DNA of 64,000 nt, from positions 8,487,594 to 8,551,593 of the forward strand of contig BFEA01000004.1 of NCBI GenBank assembly GCA_003427395.1, read 5' to 3'. Origin of the DNA: Chara braunii. Taxonomy: Eukaryota > Streptophyta > Charophyceae > Charales > Characeae. Shown here piece after piece: positions 12,333-23,990 of this stretch. Within the stretch, counting starts at the first letter, position 1; the number at the start of each line of letters is the position of its first letter. The translations under genes were made by a program, and so were the position numbers. Under the pieces are notes generated by a model that was not told the origin of the DNA, made no database searches, and saw nothing but the letters and a program-made list of their open reading frames with translations.

Positions 12333-15300
12333 AGGAAATCGAAAAATAAACATAGGACTGAACCCTCCAATCGTATTGAGACTCTCCCAGCCTTTGGTTG
12401 ACCCAGTCAGACACATGCAATACTGCCTTCCTTCCATCGCTCACCCAGATGCAATCCCACAATTTGCTTTCAGTCCAATAACGAAACTGGAATTAATATT
12501 ACACATACATTCCTTAACTTAAGTCTGAATCATGTCCTGAAGGTCAAACTTAAAGTGAAATATGGGATACAGGCAATATACTCAGTCAAACTGTAACAAG
12601 AAATACAGATACTAGGGGTTATAACTGGGTCTATAGAAGGAAGACGAAGCTTCACCTTTCAGTTCTCTGCCTCCAGAACTCCTCTTGAGTTCCGACAGAG
12701 CTCCCACAATCGGTGGGCTGACTTCCCACAGAGTCTTGATGCGGTCCTACAGGTTGCAATCCCGCTTGCTGCCTTCCTCTCAAAACAAAGATTAGACTGA
12801 GAATAAGGAAGACAGAAGGAGGGGTTTCAAACTCTCGAGATACAGGAGAGGGACTGACTCAACTCGCAAAAGAGGGCCTTGTTTTCTTCACGCATCTGAG
12901 GGCCCCGCAATGGCGGCCAAACCGCAACAAGGACAACCGAGCCGCAGTCAAACGCCATGAAGATGACTGAAAAGTATAATCAACAAGCGGAATAGGCCCC
13001 TCTAGGTGGTCTTCCAAGCCGCAACGGTAACCCTTTTCTCAGCCTTACCACTCTCTCGGATCACGACATCGTTTCCTTGAGCGAGTTGTCACTACTCAGC
13101 CTAAACTACTTTCCCGCACCTTAGTACAACTGCGTTCAAATGGTGTGCAGTCCCTATGCTTTATCCAAGCTGTAAACGAAAACGTGGTAAGTCAACAAGC
13201 AAGAACGAGGCGCTCTCAATGTTTGTGCGCAGCAACAGACCCTACAACGTCGCACAACGCAACACCTAAATCATACGGCAACTCGCACAACTGTACCAGC
13301 AGCAGCATAGCATTCCGCCGTAAGCACAGCAACTGCTGTAGCAGGAACGCGACCGAAGCAACTAGCGAAATGCACAACAATGAGGCAGCAGGAGATACTG
13401 CAGCAGCCGAGCGCCAATTACAGTGAGTCACCACGCCGCAGTACAACCTTGCGAAGCTAATGATTACACACTGTGATCAAATAAATGCAGCGACTGTGCA
13501 CTGCTGCTTCCAGCCAAATGCTTCGTACACACTTCAGAAAGCGGAAGCAGACTTCGCCAGAGTTATTCGCTGTGGCAATTGTAAGTTATAGGACTGCCTT
13601 GCCTGAGTAAACACCATCCTTCCTTCCTTCTCCAATTCTCTCCCTTACCTCCTCAACTCCCCGTTATATTTCTCACGCTCACGTCCATCTCTAAAACAGT
13701 CACGATCAACTATCTGGCCCGGGCAAACTCAAACACTTCGGTGGTGGGTTGAACTAAGCTCATCATGGCACCCTGCGGCCACCACTGTGCCCGTTCACTC
13801 GCTGTGTTCACCGAGAACACTGCACTCCACTTTTGGATTTTCGTTGTGCCTCGCAACCCGTCGCCAGTCCACTTTCAATCTCTCTTGCCTCACCGATCCT
13901 CCCAAGTAAATGCATACTCCCTCTGGTCGCAGCCACGCACCCCCTGCTCCGAGAACACGGAGTCACCTCACTCCCCTTCCTACTGTCCCTACTTGTATCA
14001 TAAGTCGAAATCTAACTCCACTATCTCATTCGCCCTACTTCAGAACGTACAGTTAATACCGTCTCCTACCTGATCTCATCTGGAAGCGGCCGGGCTTCAA
14101 CCCCTTCACTCCACCCGACTCAAAACTGTCCTCACCATTCTTTCACTCTCCGTTCACGCATGCCTGATAAGCACGAAGCTACCCCTGATATCTATTAGAT
14201 GTATATAACCCTTGACCCAAGGGAAGGCTCATTGCCAATAAACACTCATCCTCAACAGAATCTGGCCGACGACGCAAGGGTCACGAACAGTGCAACGGTA
14301 GACAAACACCATCCGACAGAAGGACATGACTACGAAAGCCACGCAAAAGTTTCTACTGCATCTCCTCCCCGTCCTTCACTTATACTGGCCAATAGTTGTA
14401 TCTGGTTGCAATCTCGGGCGAATGCAGGTGAACTCAAGACTACAATCGACATTAACTTCCCCACGGAAGACGGCAGCTGCGGTTGCCTCCAATCAAGAAC
14501 GACTGGTCGAACGGTGGTGGCCACCAGTTCGAGAGGAGAGAGGGAAGTGACCACCGTAGAAACGGACTGCTTTCCCGTGACTATGATTGAGCAACAACTA
14601 ATATCTAGATGCAAACACGATCGTCGAGGCCTATAGGAGGAGGGGCATGATCAAGATAAAGCCCACAGGCGCCAACAATGTGGCCACTCTTCTGCTTATT
14701 AACTGTATAAACAGGGAATGAACTTTCGGCTATAACACAAATAGATTCATTTGCAATTTCGAAATTGCTTCTCCCTCACGCAACCTGTATTTCTTACAGC
14801 GCCATAACTATTACTTTGCTGCCAATTCTGACTGCGCCATTCGATTCGTGGTACCGCAAAACCTCAGTTAGCATCTTAAATCGCCGAAAACGGTCAACAA
14901 TGAACCGAGTTAGTACAATTTTGCTCCCATTTCCTTCCCTCTCCGCCATAGCTCCGCGCAACAACTTTCTCTCCTCCTTCATTCTACATTCCTCCTCCTA
15001 CCAATCCGACTCCACCAATCGATTCGCAGGCCCTGAAAACCCTAGAAACGAATCTTCCCTCACCCATTTCCCTCACCCGTTTTCATCAAGAAACGGGTGA
15101 GGTCGACATTTTTTTCTTTCCCCATCTCTTCCTCCTCGTTTCCGCCATGTCTCGCTCCTCCTTAGCATGCACCCCGCGCAAAGTCCTGTCCAGATTCGTT
15201 CCCCCTCTTCACAGCTTTGTGCCGATCTGTGCCAATCTCCCAGCCGCTGTCTGGCTTCACTTCTGCATAGCGGAGCTACTCACTGCCCCTGGTTACAGTG

Positions 15301-16444
15301 CGCTGTCCTATAGTCGAGCAGCTAGGCTGTTGAACAACTTCGACCATCCGGGGAAAGATTTCGGATTGTATGTGCCACTAGTCGATCCAAGTAGTCCCCG
15401 CCCCTATACCCGTCTGACGAACGACTGCAGCAGTATAGTTGCGAGCCTCCCCACAACGCCCGTGACCAGCTGAACCGTGCCCAACTCACCATCCTTCGAG
15501 TCCCAGTGACATTCCCCTACTAAAAAATTTTCACTGCGCATAGCGCGAGGCAAGTGGTCCTCTCACAACGGGCCCCTGACCCGCTGCGGAGCCTGCGGCT
15601 CGAGTCTCGGTGAGGTGGGTCCTAGTGCAGATCTTGGTGGTAGTAGCAAATATTCAAATAAGAACTTTGAAGGCGGGTTCCATCTGGCTTGCTGCTGGGA
15701 CACCCTGCCGCGCAGCTAAAACTGCGGCAGCCTCATACTGGTGCCCGCTGGTCCCGCCCAGCTTCATACATAATTCATCGTCTTACGTGTCCCAACGGGC
15801 ACGCACACAATCAAACATCTCACAGCAGATCGTGGGTTGCGGACGGTGAACCCGCAGAGGGTTCCCGCCACTTAACGTTTCTTCCGCCTTATGGACTAAC
15901 CACCCACTGGATCGCATGCATGTTGAACTCCGCGGCCTGCGTTTTTCAAGTGGGCAGGGCAAAGGAATTCGCCAGCATCCCGAACATGCAGAAATTATAA
16001 CGGTCCGCTAAAATAATAAAATAAAATACATATAAACACGGGGTAATCACACAAAAAAGTAAGGGGACTAGGGGTCGTGCGTTTCGCTGGCCGTTGACAC
16101 TGTGCACGCTTAGGCCCGGCGTGGTTGCACCCCGCCGTTGACACACCGCGCGCGCCACTCACCTGGGCAAAGACTCAACTCTCGCCCTCGAGCGAGCCGT
16201 TAGCTTCGAACGAGACCGCACCGACGTGGTTTGCAAAACACACGCCAAATACCCTTGTAAGGGTACTTGGTACGACAACGAGGACCGCATCAGTATGGAT
16301 ACTACATAGTACGCCATCATTGCGATTGTTTGCGTATGCTTGCATTGCGAATTGATAGGAGTTAGCCCTGCGTCCGCGTGGTTTTTATACTAAGTCTCGC
16401 GAGCGACGCGTATCCGATTTCCTCGTCGGAGAGTTATGGAATGA
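12333..16444. other. GC-balanced non-coding stretch, probably LTR or other TE relic
   Basis: No reading frame here carries a recognisable domain. Base composition is distinctly richer in GC than the flanking 5-10 kb, with a pyrimidine-rich plus strand around 13600-15200. The stretch probably continues the LTR-like sequence from 11 kb, but no clear LTR ends, primer-binding site or protein domain could be fixed. Confidence 0.4.
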
Positions 16445-16995
16445 CTACTAAGGGACTTGGAGTGTTGTCACGTTGTTGGTTCTGTGTCGTTCTGTATATG
16501 TATGTGTATGTATGTGCATGTTCTAATTTTTATGCTCTTTAGAGTGGTGTACGCGTGTGTGTGGGATGCGTCCTAGTCGATCGATGACGAGTCGCGCTTG
16601 GGACCTCAGCCCCCCAAGGCGTCTGTTCGCGTGCGGGTCCGATAGAGGTGTAAAACCGCGCGTAGCCCCTATGTTACAGCGAACGAGTAACACCCTCGGC
16701 TGGTCTACCTCTGCGATTGCAACTGATTAACTTTTTTTACTGTGGACTGGTAGCTCGACGGGGATACGCCTACCGAAGGGAGGTGACAACTCCCAAAAGG
16801 TGGAGGTAAGTCGTGCCTTGTATAGGCCCTATCTTGTCGTAGGGGCTAACGAGAGGTATGGCTGGTGCACTTGGCCGGAGCGGCTTGTGGAAGCTCCATG
16901 TATATTCGCAACGAGTATCAGACCAACTCCCACGTGATGCGGCCGGGAGGATGCCGCCGTGCTTGTGCGGTGCAGGACCGATGCGCTCGACACCG
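16445..16995 (+). ncRNA. Structured RNA element, copy 3
   Basis: A diverged copy that conserves the helices rather than the sequence. H1: GACTTGGA (16454-16461) against TCCTAGTC (16571-16578), with about 95 bp inserted in between. H2: CTGGTCTAC (16700-16708) with GTGGACTGG (16742-16750), where all five differences from copy 2 keep pairing (two double changes, three to wobble). H3: GGGAG/CTCCC (16778-16782/16790-16794) closing the conserved GTGACAA loop. H5: CTTGGCC (16870-16876) with GGCCGGG (16941-16947). The GGGATACGCC box and the CCGATGCGCTCGACA terminus are kept. The 3' end lies about 40 bp from the stop codon of a minus-strand Penelope-like RT. Confidence 0.7.
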
Positions 16996-17033
16996 GAGCC
17001 ATCATCTGTACAATTCAACACAATGTTCGTGGG

Positions 17034-18290
17034 CTAGCAGTCCTCGAAAACTTGCACAATAGTAGAATCATCAGCACCACATGGTGACGAGATAACCAAC
17101 ATCACATCATCAATCAGTCTGGAGGTAAAGATGCAACGCACTGACTTCCCGATGCTACATGTGAAATGATATTGCACAAATGCGCACATGATACATGCAA
17201 GGGGAGGCCTTGTGCTTTTCCCCATGGGAATTCCCAATTCTTGTTTTAGCAAAATGCCCGTGGTCAAAAAAAAATTTGTATGATTTAGTTGAAGATTCAC
17301 GAAGGTACGAATATCCATCAGATCCAATTTTCTCCTATGGTCTCCTCTCTTTGTTAACTTGAAGTTGGTTCTCTTTCCACGTGTACTCACACGTACAAAC
17401 CATCTCCCTTTCCTCATGTGGTGATCAATGAGTCAATCAATAACGTGACGGCTATCAGCATGCGGCGATTTCTGAACATTTTATTGCTATAAAAGGAATA
17501 GACGTAATCGTCCTCTTAGTGTGTGCGTGAAGAAATCTCCAGTTAACTACCTCCCATCATGTGGTCAGCAAAGACACGGATGACACGTGAAAAGGCCAAT
17601 GCTTGCGGATCGTACCAACAGATGATTCAACGCTTTGGCCACCACACGACCAGTGCGAACAATAGATTTGTCAAAGGACGGATAAATAGGTCAAAATCTA
17701 CGAAGGTTTTTCTGTTTCGGTAAAATATATGTCAATCCACATCTCCCTTTTGTATTCCAACATGTGAAATTCTTCAATCCAACTGCGATGACATTCTCAC
17801 GGAGCTCGCGCAACACCACGTTTTCCAGGGAGGTCATTATCCGATAGCCAGAAGTGAACAAAAAAATATTAAATATAACTTCATAAATTGACACGTCACA
17901 ACTATTTCACCTGGTTATGGTCAATCGCAGTAAATACTAAACCATCAAATCTCTTTTTTACATGAAGAACATCCAAAGGCAAGCGACAACTGTGATCGAT
18001 AGGAACAGAAAAACAATTCAACAAAACATAATTACTTAAGTGGGGAAAAAAACAATTTAACAAAACACTTAAATGGGGCAAGACCCTTAACAGTTAATCC
18101 ACCTAATGAATCCATCACGCAACTCCTCTCGAAATGATGGTAGCCGATCTTGAATCCATGTACGTGGCACGTTATTTGTATTGCAGAGTAAAGGATGAAT
18201 ACCTTCGAGCTCAGTGAATCTAAACATCACATGTCCTTGCAAGCATGACAAAGTAAGGTTTGCACATGTGCAGGTGAGCACAAAGCGTGT
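17034..18290 (-). pseudogene. Penelope-like reverse transcriptase, decayed (copy B)
   Basis: Minus-strand fragments in order match the RT at 37.1-38.9 kb. Near 18270-18090 a Cys-x-Cys segment and a GHV...E.(E/D)GI...N.P stretch align with its N-terminal part. Near 17790-17650 GL(K/A)...W...G.L.Y...K and P(I)YPSF align with its GLAE..SW..LGKLQYAY and RPIVPSF. Near 17225-17205 GIPMGKSTRPPLAC matches GIPMGGSASPPLAC. Near 17105 LIDD sits where YIDD is expected. Frameshifts and stops break the frame, so it is not functional. Families with GIPMG, (Y)xDD and a FLD step downstream are Penelope-like; no GIY-YIG endonuclease was seen. The last frame stops at 17034, facing the end of structured-RNA copy 3. 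Confidence 0.65.
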
Positions 18291-19518
18291 TCACATCTTA
18301 CACATATTGTGCAAAATATCGACAATAGAGGGGTTCTTAGCCCAAAATATCCGAAATTTCCTTCCCGCTCTATGCAAAAAATGTAAAGGTAAGCTATTTG
18401 CATTAAAACATTATTTACCACTTTTCGGTCTTCGACAATATTTATACGATCATCAAAGGGAATACGGAAAATCAAGTCTGCACTCAAGCTAAACCTAAAC
18501 ACCCCCGAAAACACCGTGAGACTAGTCTACGTAGAAATGTTCGGGGTAGTAGATTTCCAAGAGAAGTCTTTAATTGCTCGATATATACGCAAAAATGAAC
18601 GAATATTCCATTTGCAAATTTTAGTGATCTGCCTAGGATTCCGAAGAATTTGAATGAAGATATTTTTAAGAAACCCAAATTTTCATGACCATTTACACAC
18701 ATGCAGAATAGAAAAAGGTCTACATGACTGTAATAGTTGCTTACAGCCCTTAAGGCTAGCAGTACCAGAATTAAATACGATTTTAGTTTCTCCAAAGTTC
18801 TGATCAATTTTCCCCAACATCGTTTCCAACTGTTTCCATCTTGTTTGTAAAAATTCACGTCACTGTTCCCGTTGTCGGGGCAAATACCCTGACAAGGGTG
18901 TCAGGGTATTTGCCGGGGATTTTAAATGTCGGATGTTGTCCGACTCTTTCGTTAAATTGAAGGACTTGATGAGATTGACGTTGCCAAAAGTTTATTTAGA
19001 CCTGACCTAGGACTGAAGGACTAAAAGTTTTTGAATTTTAGTCCGGACGCTTGTGGCGTCCGAGAGTAATGGCAGTAACCGAAAATGCTTCGTTTTTTGT
19101 TGAGACCGCAGAGGCACGGAGACACGAGAGCACTAAAGTTAAACCTATTCTACCTAAAATAATGTCGCAGCCGCGCGATTGAGGGCCTAAGTAGGTTCGA
19201 AAGGACGGCCGCGCCAGGAATAGGGGTGCGACGTGGATAAAGTAGGGGATTTGTTTTTTTGTTGGACCGCAGGGTTTACTCCATACGAAGGGCCAGTGCC
19301 GTATCCGCGGCCTAAAAGGCTGGCCGCGACACACTCAGGGTGAGTCGCCCGATGAATGGGTGGCATCGTGAGTGCTGCGGGACCAGGAGACCACCATGCC
19401 GACAGCGGCACAACCGACTTTGAGAAAGGGGGCTGAGGAGGCCCGCCTATGGCCATGGCTGTGTAGCTTGCTGGGCTGTTACCCTTCATATAGAAGGGTA
19501 GCAGGCTTAGCATCCATG
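18291..19518. other. Upstream flank of the RT relic and GC-rich DNA
   Basis: Minus-strand open frames at 18484-18858 lie where the N-terminal part of the RT protein would be, but similarity is not clear enough to assign. Short palindromes occur at 18944-18963 and 19034-19060. Nothing else is recognised before the inverted repeat at 19519. Confidence 0.4.
18879..18914. repeat. Perfect 16-bp palindrome with 4-nt loop
   Basis: GGCAAATACCCTGACA at 18879-18894 is followed by AGGG and its exact reverse complement at 18899-18914. It lies just upstream of the RT relic in RT sense and could be an element end, an intrinsic hairpin or a recent foldback. Confidence 0.85.
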
Positions 19519-19612
19519 AAAAGGAGCTAGCCCAGTAGGTTACCATGTCAAACTCTTACCGTGCAGATACCTGGATCGAAGCCGACAGGACCTACTGGGC
19601 GCAGCTCCTTTT
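19519..19612. repeat. 22-bp inverted repeat
   Basis: AAAAGGAGCT-AG-CCCAGTAGGT (19519-19540) pairs with ACCTACTGGG-CGC-AGCTCCTTTT (19590-19612), spacer about 50 nt. A second hairpin, CAGCTCC/GGAGCTG with a TTTT loop, overlaps the right arm (19602-19619). The palindromic block leads into the U6-like segment. Confidence 0.8.
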
Positions 19613-19687
19613 GGAGCTGCCTTTCAGTAGGCGTGGTCGGTCTCGACCGCACGATCAAGAAGATCGCGCGACCGAGATTGGCCGCGC

Positions 19688-19752
19688 AAGATTAGCATGG
19701 CCCCTGCATAAGGATGACACGCATAAATCGAGAAATTACCCAATTTTTTTTT
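19688..19752 (+). pseudogene. U6 snRNA 3'-half fragment
   Basis: AAGATTAGCATGGCCCCTGC, then AAGGATGACACGCA and AAATCGAGAAAT followed by a T run (19744-19752), match the 3' half of plant-type U6 snRNA, including the ACGCA..AAATCGAGAAAT form typical of plants. The first half of U6 (the ACAGAGA box and upstream) is absent; the sequence before 19688 is GC-rich palindromic DNA with no U6 match. It is a truncated or chimeric retrocopy or relic rather than a functional gene. Confidence 0.8.
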
Positions 19753-20411
19753 CGATTCCCCTAAAGGGAATCGAACTTAGGGGAATCGAACTCGGGTCTG
19801 TATTTCAACAGTTCATGGCCGTTGGCATAAGCCAACGACTTTATTACTAAAAAAAAAAAAACAATAAAATAAATAAATAAATTAAAGCGAACGCGCCAGA
19901 TGGCGCTGTGAGAAGAAGTGGGGGACTTACAGTTCCCAAAGGAAACGACCGGCGCCAAGAAAACGGACAACCGTTTTCTGAGGTAAGTTGGTTCCAATTT
20001 TTTTTATTTTATTTTTCTTTTTTCTTTAGATTTTTTTTAGATTCTTTTTTTTAATTTTTTTTTTTAATTCTTCTTTTGATTTCGCTCTTGGTCCTACGAG
20101 TTGCAGAAACGACTGTTTGTCTTTGACGAACGGGCAAAGTTTCCAGAGGCAGACCGGCCTCCATGGATGAGCAAAATCAATTGAATCTACCCTTGAACTA
20201 AGGGGTTGTGCACTGCTACAGTTGTTGCGCCCGTTGGAACGGGCTGCACAACTGTGCAGACTGTTTCGTCAGGCTTTCACCGACTCATCAGGAGGTTGCA
20301 ACCTCAACAGCCTGTGTACGGGGGTGTGGCCTCATGCCACTTCCATCAATAGGAGGAGCAGACTCGAATAAATCCACCAAGGAAACATGGAAACATACAC
20401 CGTCGCGGCTA

Positions 20412-20412
<1 letters not shown>
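19753..20412. other. Low-complexity flank with B-box-like word
   Basis: Near 19755-19795 GGGAATCGAAC occurs twice (GTTCGATTCCC on the minus strand, a pol III B-box-like word), followed by A-rich sequence at about 19848-19885. This resembles tRNA-derived SINE debris, but no full tRNA fold could be built. A T-rich tract lies at 20000-20080. Confidence 0.35.
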
Positions 20413-20504
<92 letters not shown>

Positions 20505-20589
20505 NNNNNNNNNNNNNNNNNNNNNNNNNNNNNNNNNNNNNNNNNNNNNNNNNNNNNNNNNNNNNNNNNNNNNNNNNNNNNNNNNNNNN

Positions 20590-20682
<93 letters not shown>
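20413..20682. repeat. (GT)n(GA)n microsatellite with assembly gap
   Basis: (GT)n runs into (GA)n, then 85 Ns (20505-20589), then (GT)n and (GA)n again. The identical order on both sides of the Ns suggests either one longer compound array or a duplicated contig end. Open frames through it are repeat artefacts. Confidence 0.95.
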
Positions 20683-20688
<6 letters not shown>

Positions 20689-20699
20689 GGGGCAGCCAC

Positions 20700-21884
20700 C
20701 TACTTACTTGAGGTTGGCCCCTCGTCGTGACACCCAACTGTAGGATAAGCAAAATCGAATGAATCTACCTCCAGAACGTGGAGGTATGCATGACCATTGT
20801 GGGAGGGATTGCCCAGGCGTTCGTTCGTCTGCATTTTGCAGGCAAAACGAACGAGGTAAGTTTTTTTTCTTTCTTTTTTCTTGTTTGTTTTTTGCTGTTC
20901 CCCCGTTCGTGACCGTTGAGGCATGGCCAGCAAGGAAGAAACGGGGATAGGAGGAAAACGAGAGGGAAAAAAAAAAAAAAAAAAAAAGGGAGAAAAAGTA
21001 ACGGCCACGTAAGTGGCCGCGGGGGCAGGATGGATGCAGAATGGAAAAGAAAAGAAAAGAAGAGGAAGGGAAAAAGAAAAAAAAAGCCACAGCCACGAAT
21101 GTGGTCACGACTACGGTTAGATACAGGCCAAACTGGCCTGAATGTGACTCAGGCCAGAGACTGGGGAACTGAAGAGGTAGTGAGGGGAACTTGGCTGGAA
21201 ACAACCATTTTGCCACTGAACCTGCACTCAGTGTGGGGCTGAGGGCAGGGAAAAGGGGAAAAAAAAAAGGGGGCAGTTGAGTATAACTGCCACCTTAAGT
21301 GTGTGGCTGAGGTGAGGCAGCCTCAGTCCATTGATCTGGCTCAGATCAACGGCCCCAGGCAAGTGACGAATTTTGCCTAAAGGCAGCTGAGGTTGCTGCT
21401 GCCCTCCTCAACCACTACAAAAGAGACAACTGTCCCCCAACTGCCTCACACTTGCCTCCAGCTGCCAGTGTGTGATAACACACTTGCCTCATTGCTGGAG
21501 TGGTGGAGAGGAGGCAGGAGTGCTACCGGCGGCGCTGGAGGACAACAAAGAAGCGTGGCGAGGGAGGAGATAGCCATAGCCTTCGCTGAAGCACTTTGCT
21601 CCACCCCTTGGCAGGCTGGTCTCTAGGAGGACTCTGCGGCAGAGTGGTGAGGAGCGGCAGCGCAGCGTGACAAGGAGTGACGGGGAACACGACAACTGGT
21701 GGAGGTGTGCCGGCCGATATTTTCGGCAATCATAACCCATTTTTGTGGGGTTATGCTGCCGAAATATCATGGCGTTGGCACGACACCTTTATTTTGAAGG
21801 GTGACTCTGCCGTCTGCGACACTTTTTAGGGGTGACGCTGCCGTTTTCACGGCACGTTAACGCGACACTTTGTTTTAAAGAATG
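20700..21884. other. Purine-rich DNA without gene
   Basis: Strongly purine-biased plus strand at about 20930-21100 (A-run near 20970, then AAAAGAAAAGAAG-type sequence). Short open frames carry only low-complexity residues. No domain or RNA signature was seen. Confidence 0.6.
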
Positions 21885-22130
21885 ACGCTGCCGTTTTTTT
21901 TTTATGGTAGTACGACGCGGCGAAGCGTTGTCGGTTTTTTACGGTGGTACGGCAGGACGAAGCGCTGCCGTTTTTTTTACGGTGGTACGACACGGCGAAG
22001 CGCTACTGTTTTTTTTACGGTGGTACGACACGGCGAAGCGCTGCCGTTTTTTTACGGTAGTACAGCGCGGCGAAGCACTGCCGTTTTTTTTTTTTTTTAC
22101 GGTGGTACGGCACGACGACGCGCTGCCATT
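21885..22130. repeat. Minisatellite of about 42-bp units, 6 copies
   Basis: The unit is CTGCCG, a T run of variable length, then ACGGTGGTACGACACGGCGAAG. It is repeated about six times with T runs of 6-16 and point differences. Frames in all phases translate as short peptide repeats, so they are not evidence of coding. Related CTGCCG...CACGG words extend upstream to about 21780. Confidence 0.9.
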
Positions 22131-22800
22131 TTCCGACGAGGGTTCGACACAACAATGGAGTTGCGGCACGATGGTGGGACGTGTGGCGCGGCAGTGGAGG
22201 TTTCTGTTACGGCACGGAAAGGTTTTTTGTTGCGGCGCGGTGTATGCTTTTCTTGGTGAAGGTCTGCTACCATTGGTGTGTACAGCACCAACAACATGAC
22301 ATGGTGGTGGTTGACGGCATGCGACGGTACGAAATCTGAGCGCGACGGGCGGGTTTATTTTTTCATACGACATATGAGATAAATGTTTTGTAATTGAGAT
22401 TGCCCAACACTTGCGGCTGTGGGACTGGACTACTTGGGACTGCCTGGGTTCAGTTGGGACTGGTGTGGGACGTGGGCGGTCATTTGCGGCAGTCTCGAAG
22501 GATGCGGTTTTGAGATTCGGCACCATTTTTTTATTTATTTATAGAAGTGTGGCGGAAACGGTTTTCAACTTAAGAATCATTCGGCGAAATGTTTGACAGC
22601 ATTGGACCACCTGGAACCGCGTGGGACCATCTGGGACCGCTTGGGACCAGTTGAGACTGACGTGGTACCAGACCGAGTGTTTTTCTGGGATGCATGCGAC
22701 TCGTTGTCTTCACGCTTGGGTTACCGCGGGTGAGACGTATTTAATCAAGATTTTCCTTGAGACTACAACTTTCGACGACACACACGACGTGTTGGTTGAC
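22131..22800. other. Degenerate TGGGAC-rich repeat and unassigned DNA
   Basis: Between about 22420 and 22680 the word (C)TGGGAC(C/T) recurs every 10-25 bp (for example CATCTGGGACCGCTTGGGAC), suggesting an old short-unit tandem repeat. No gene recognised. Confidence 0.5.
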
Positions 22801-23990
22801 TTTCTTGAGTGAGCCAGGATGCTTCTTCGACACCACTTCACTCAAGGTCAGTTAGTGGACGACTCAGACTCCCTTCACACCTGTGTGCACCCACAGATCG
22901 CATGACCCTTTTGCTTTGAATGTTCAAGAGGAAAGGTTGAGTGGGATTGCGGGCGTCATGCATGAGTGAAAAGGTAGGTTTGACGTGAGTAGTGAGACGT
23001 TGCTTGTCTTCTTTTGATTGTGTTGTCTGTGTGTTGTGCAGTTAGGTAGACAGATGTTTACAAAGGAGATTGATTATGCCTAATTGAGAAATGAAAAAAT
23101 TATTGTCTTCCTTTTACTTCTCACCTGTCTGCATGCTAAAACTGATTCGTTGTTTTGAAAAACGTTAATTATGTGTGTACCATAGAATGAATTCGATTGA
23201 AATAAAGCAGATAAGGACAAATGGACTTAGTTTTTCCCAATGACTGACCTTTTCTATCCTGAATGACTTTATCTACCTTTACCTGTCCAAATGATTATCA
23301 TTCTCCATCACCTCTGACATTTTTTCGTCTAAATTACCTTAGGCAGGGGAGAATGAGAACAACTGAAAATTTACTTGTGGTGGACGCTTTCTCTCTTTCA
23401 AGGAAGCATCTGGGGCGGGGGTGCGTTGCTTCAGAAGCCGACCCTATTATCGGCCTAGAGTGGACCGTTTTACGAGGGGGTATTTTGTCGATTCGGTGAA
23501 GACGGCCCAACTTCTGAGATCCGAGTCTTGTGCTCGGACGAGGAGGAGTACCCCAGACCACTTCCTAGAGGGAGAGGCATGCAACACCTCAAGCAATGCC
23601 CCTGATCAAGAATCATCCGCAAAACAATCTGTCATCCAAGAAGATTGAGAAACGTATCAAGATGGGTGTGTGCGTGTTCAATCTTATGTCGACGGTAGGA
23701 TGAAATTAATAACTTTGACAACGCATCTCATCAAGTCAAAACTAAGGTTGTCCGACTACTGTGTCGGCTGCATTTATGTTATTGTCGAAAGCCAACTCCT
23801 TGTTGGCGGCTGTATGAGTTCTGTGGAATTCGACCCAGGGTGGTCGAGTTTTATTTTGATCTTGTGTATTTAATGATGATTTTGATTTTTATGATTATCA
23901 TTGCAGATGGGATAAACGTTCATATCGACTAAGTACAGTTCCTTTTGGTATAACTATGTGTGATTGTTATAACTTTCTTTTGACTAGTGT
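22801..23990 (+). repeat. Upstream part of 1.7-kb repeat unit, copy 2
   Basis: Collinear with 160-1394, starting at the same TTGAGTGA/TCACTCAA hairpin. It shares the ACACCTGTGTG block, the GGGGCGGGGGTGCGTTGCTT block, ACCCCAGACCACTTCCTAGAG and the TCCTTGTTGGCGGC block. Differences are spread evenly, and the frames are not conserved in a way that suggests protein. It flows without break into structured-RNA copy 2. Confidence 0.7.

Noticed and set aside
12333-16444. Several 60-145 codon frames at 13.1-16.4 kb as genes
   Set aside because: Overlapping frames on both strands are equally open and none has recognisable motifs; the region looks like LTR DNA.
20413-20682. Long open frames through GT/GA microsatellites here and at 29.7-30.1, 31.7-31.9, 41.7-42.1, 42.8 and 44.3 kb
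   Set aside because: They translate as dipeptide repeats in several frames and pass through Ns; no start context or domain.
21904-22526. Frames with repeated FTVVRHGEAL-type peptides as a repeat protein
   Set aside because: All phases of the minisatellite give similar peptides and T-run lengths vary out of frame.
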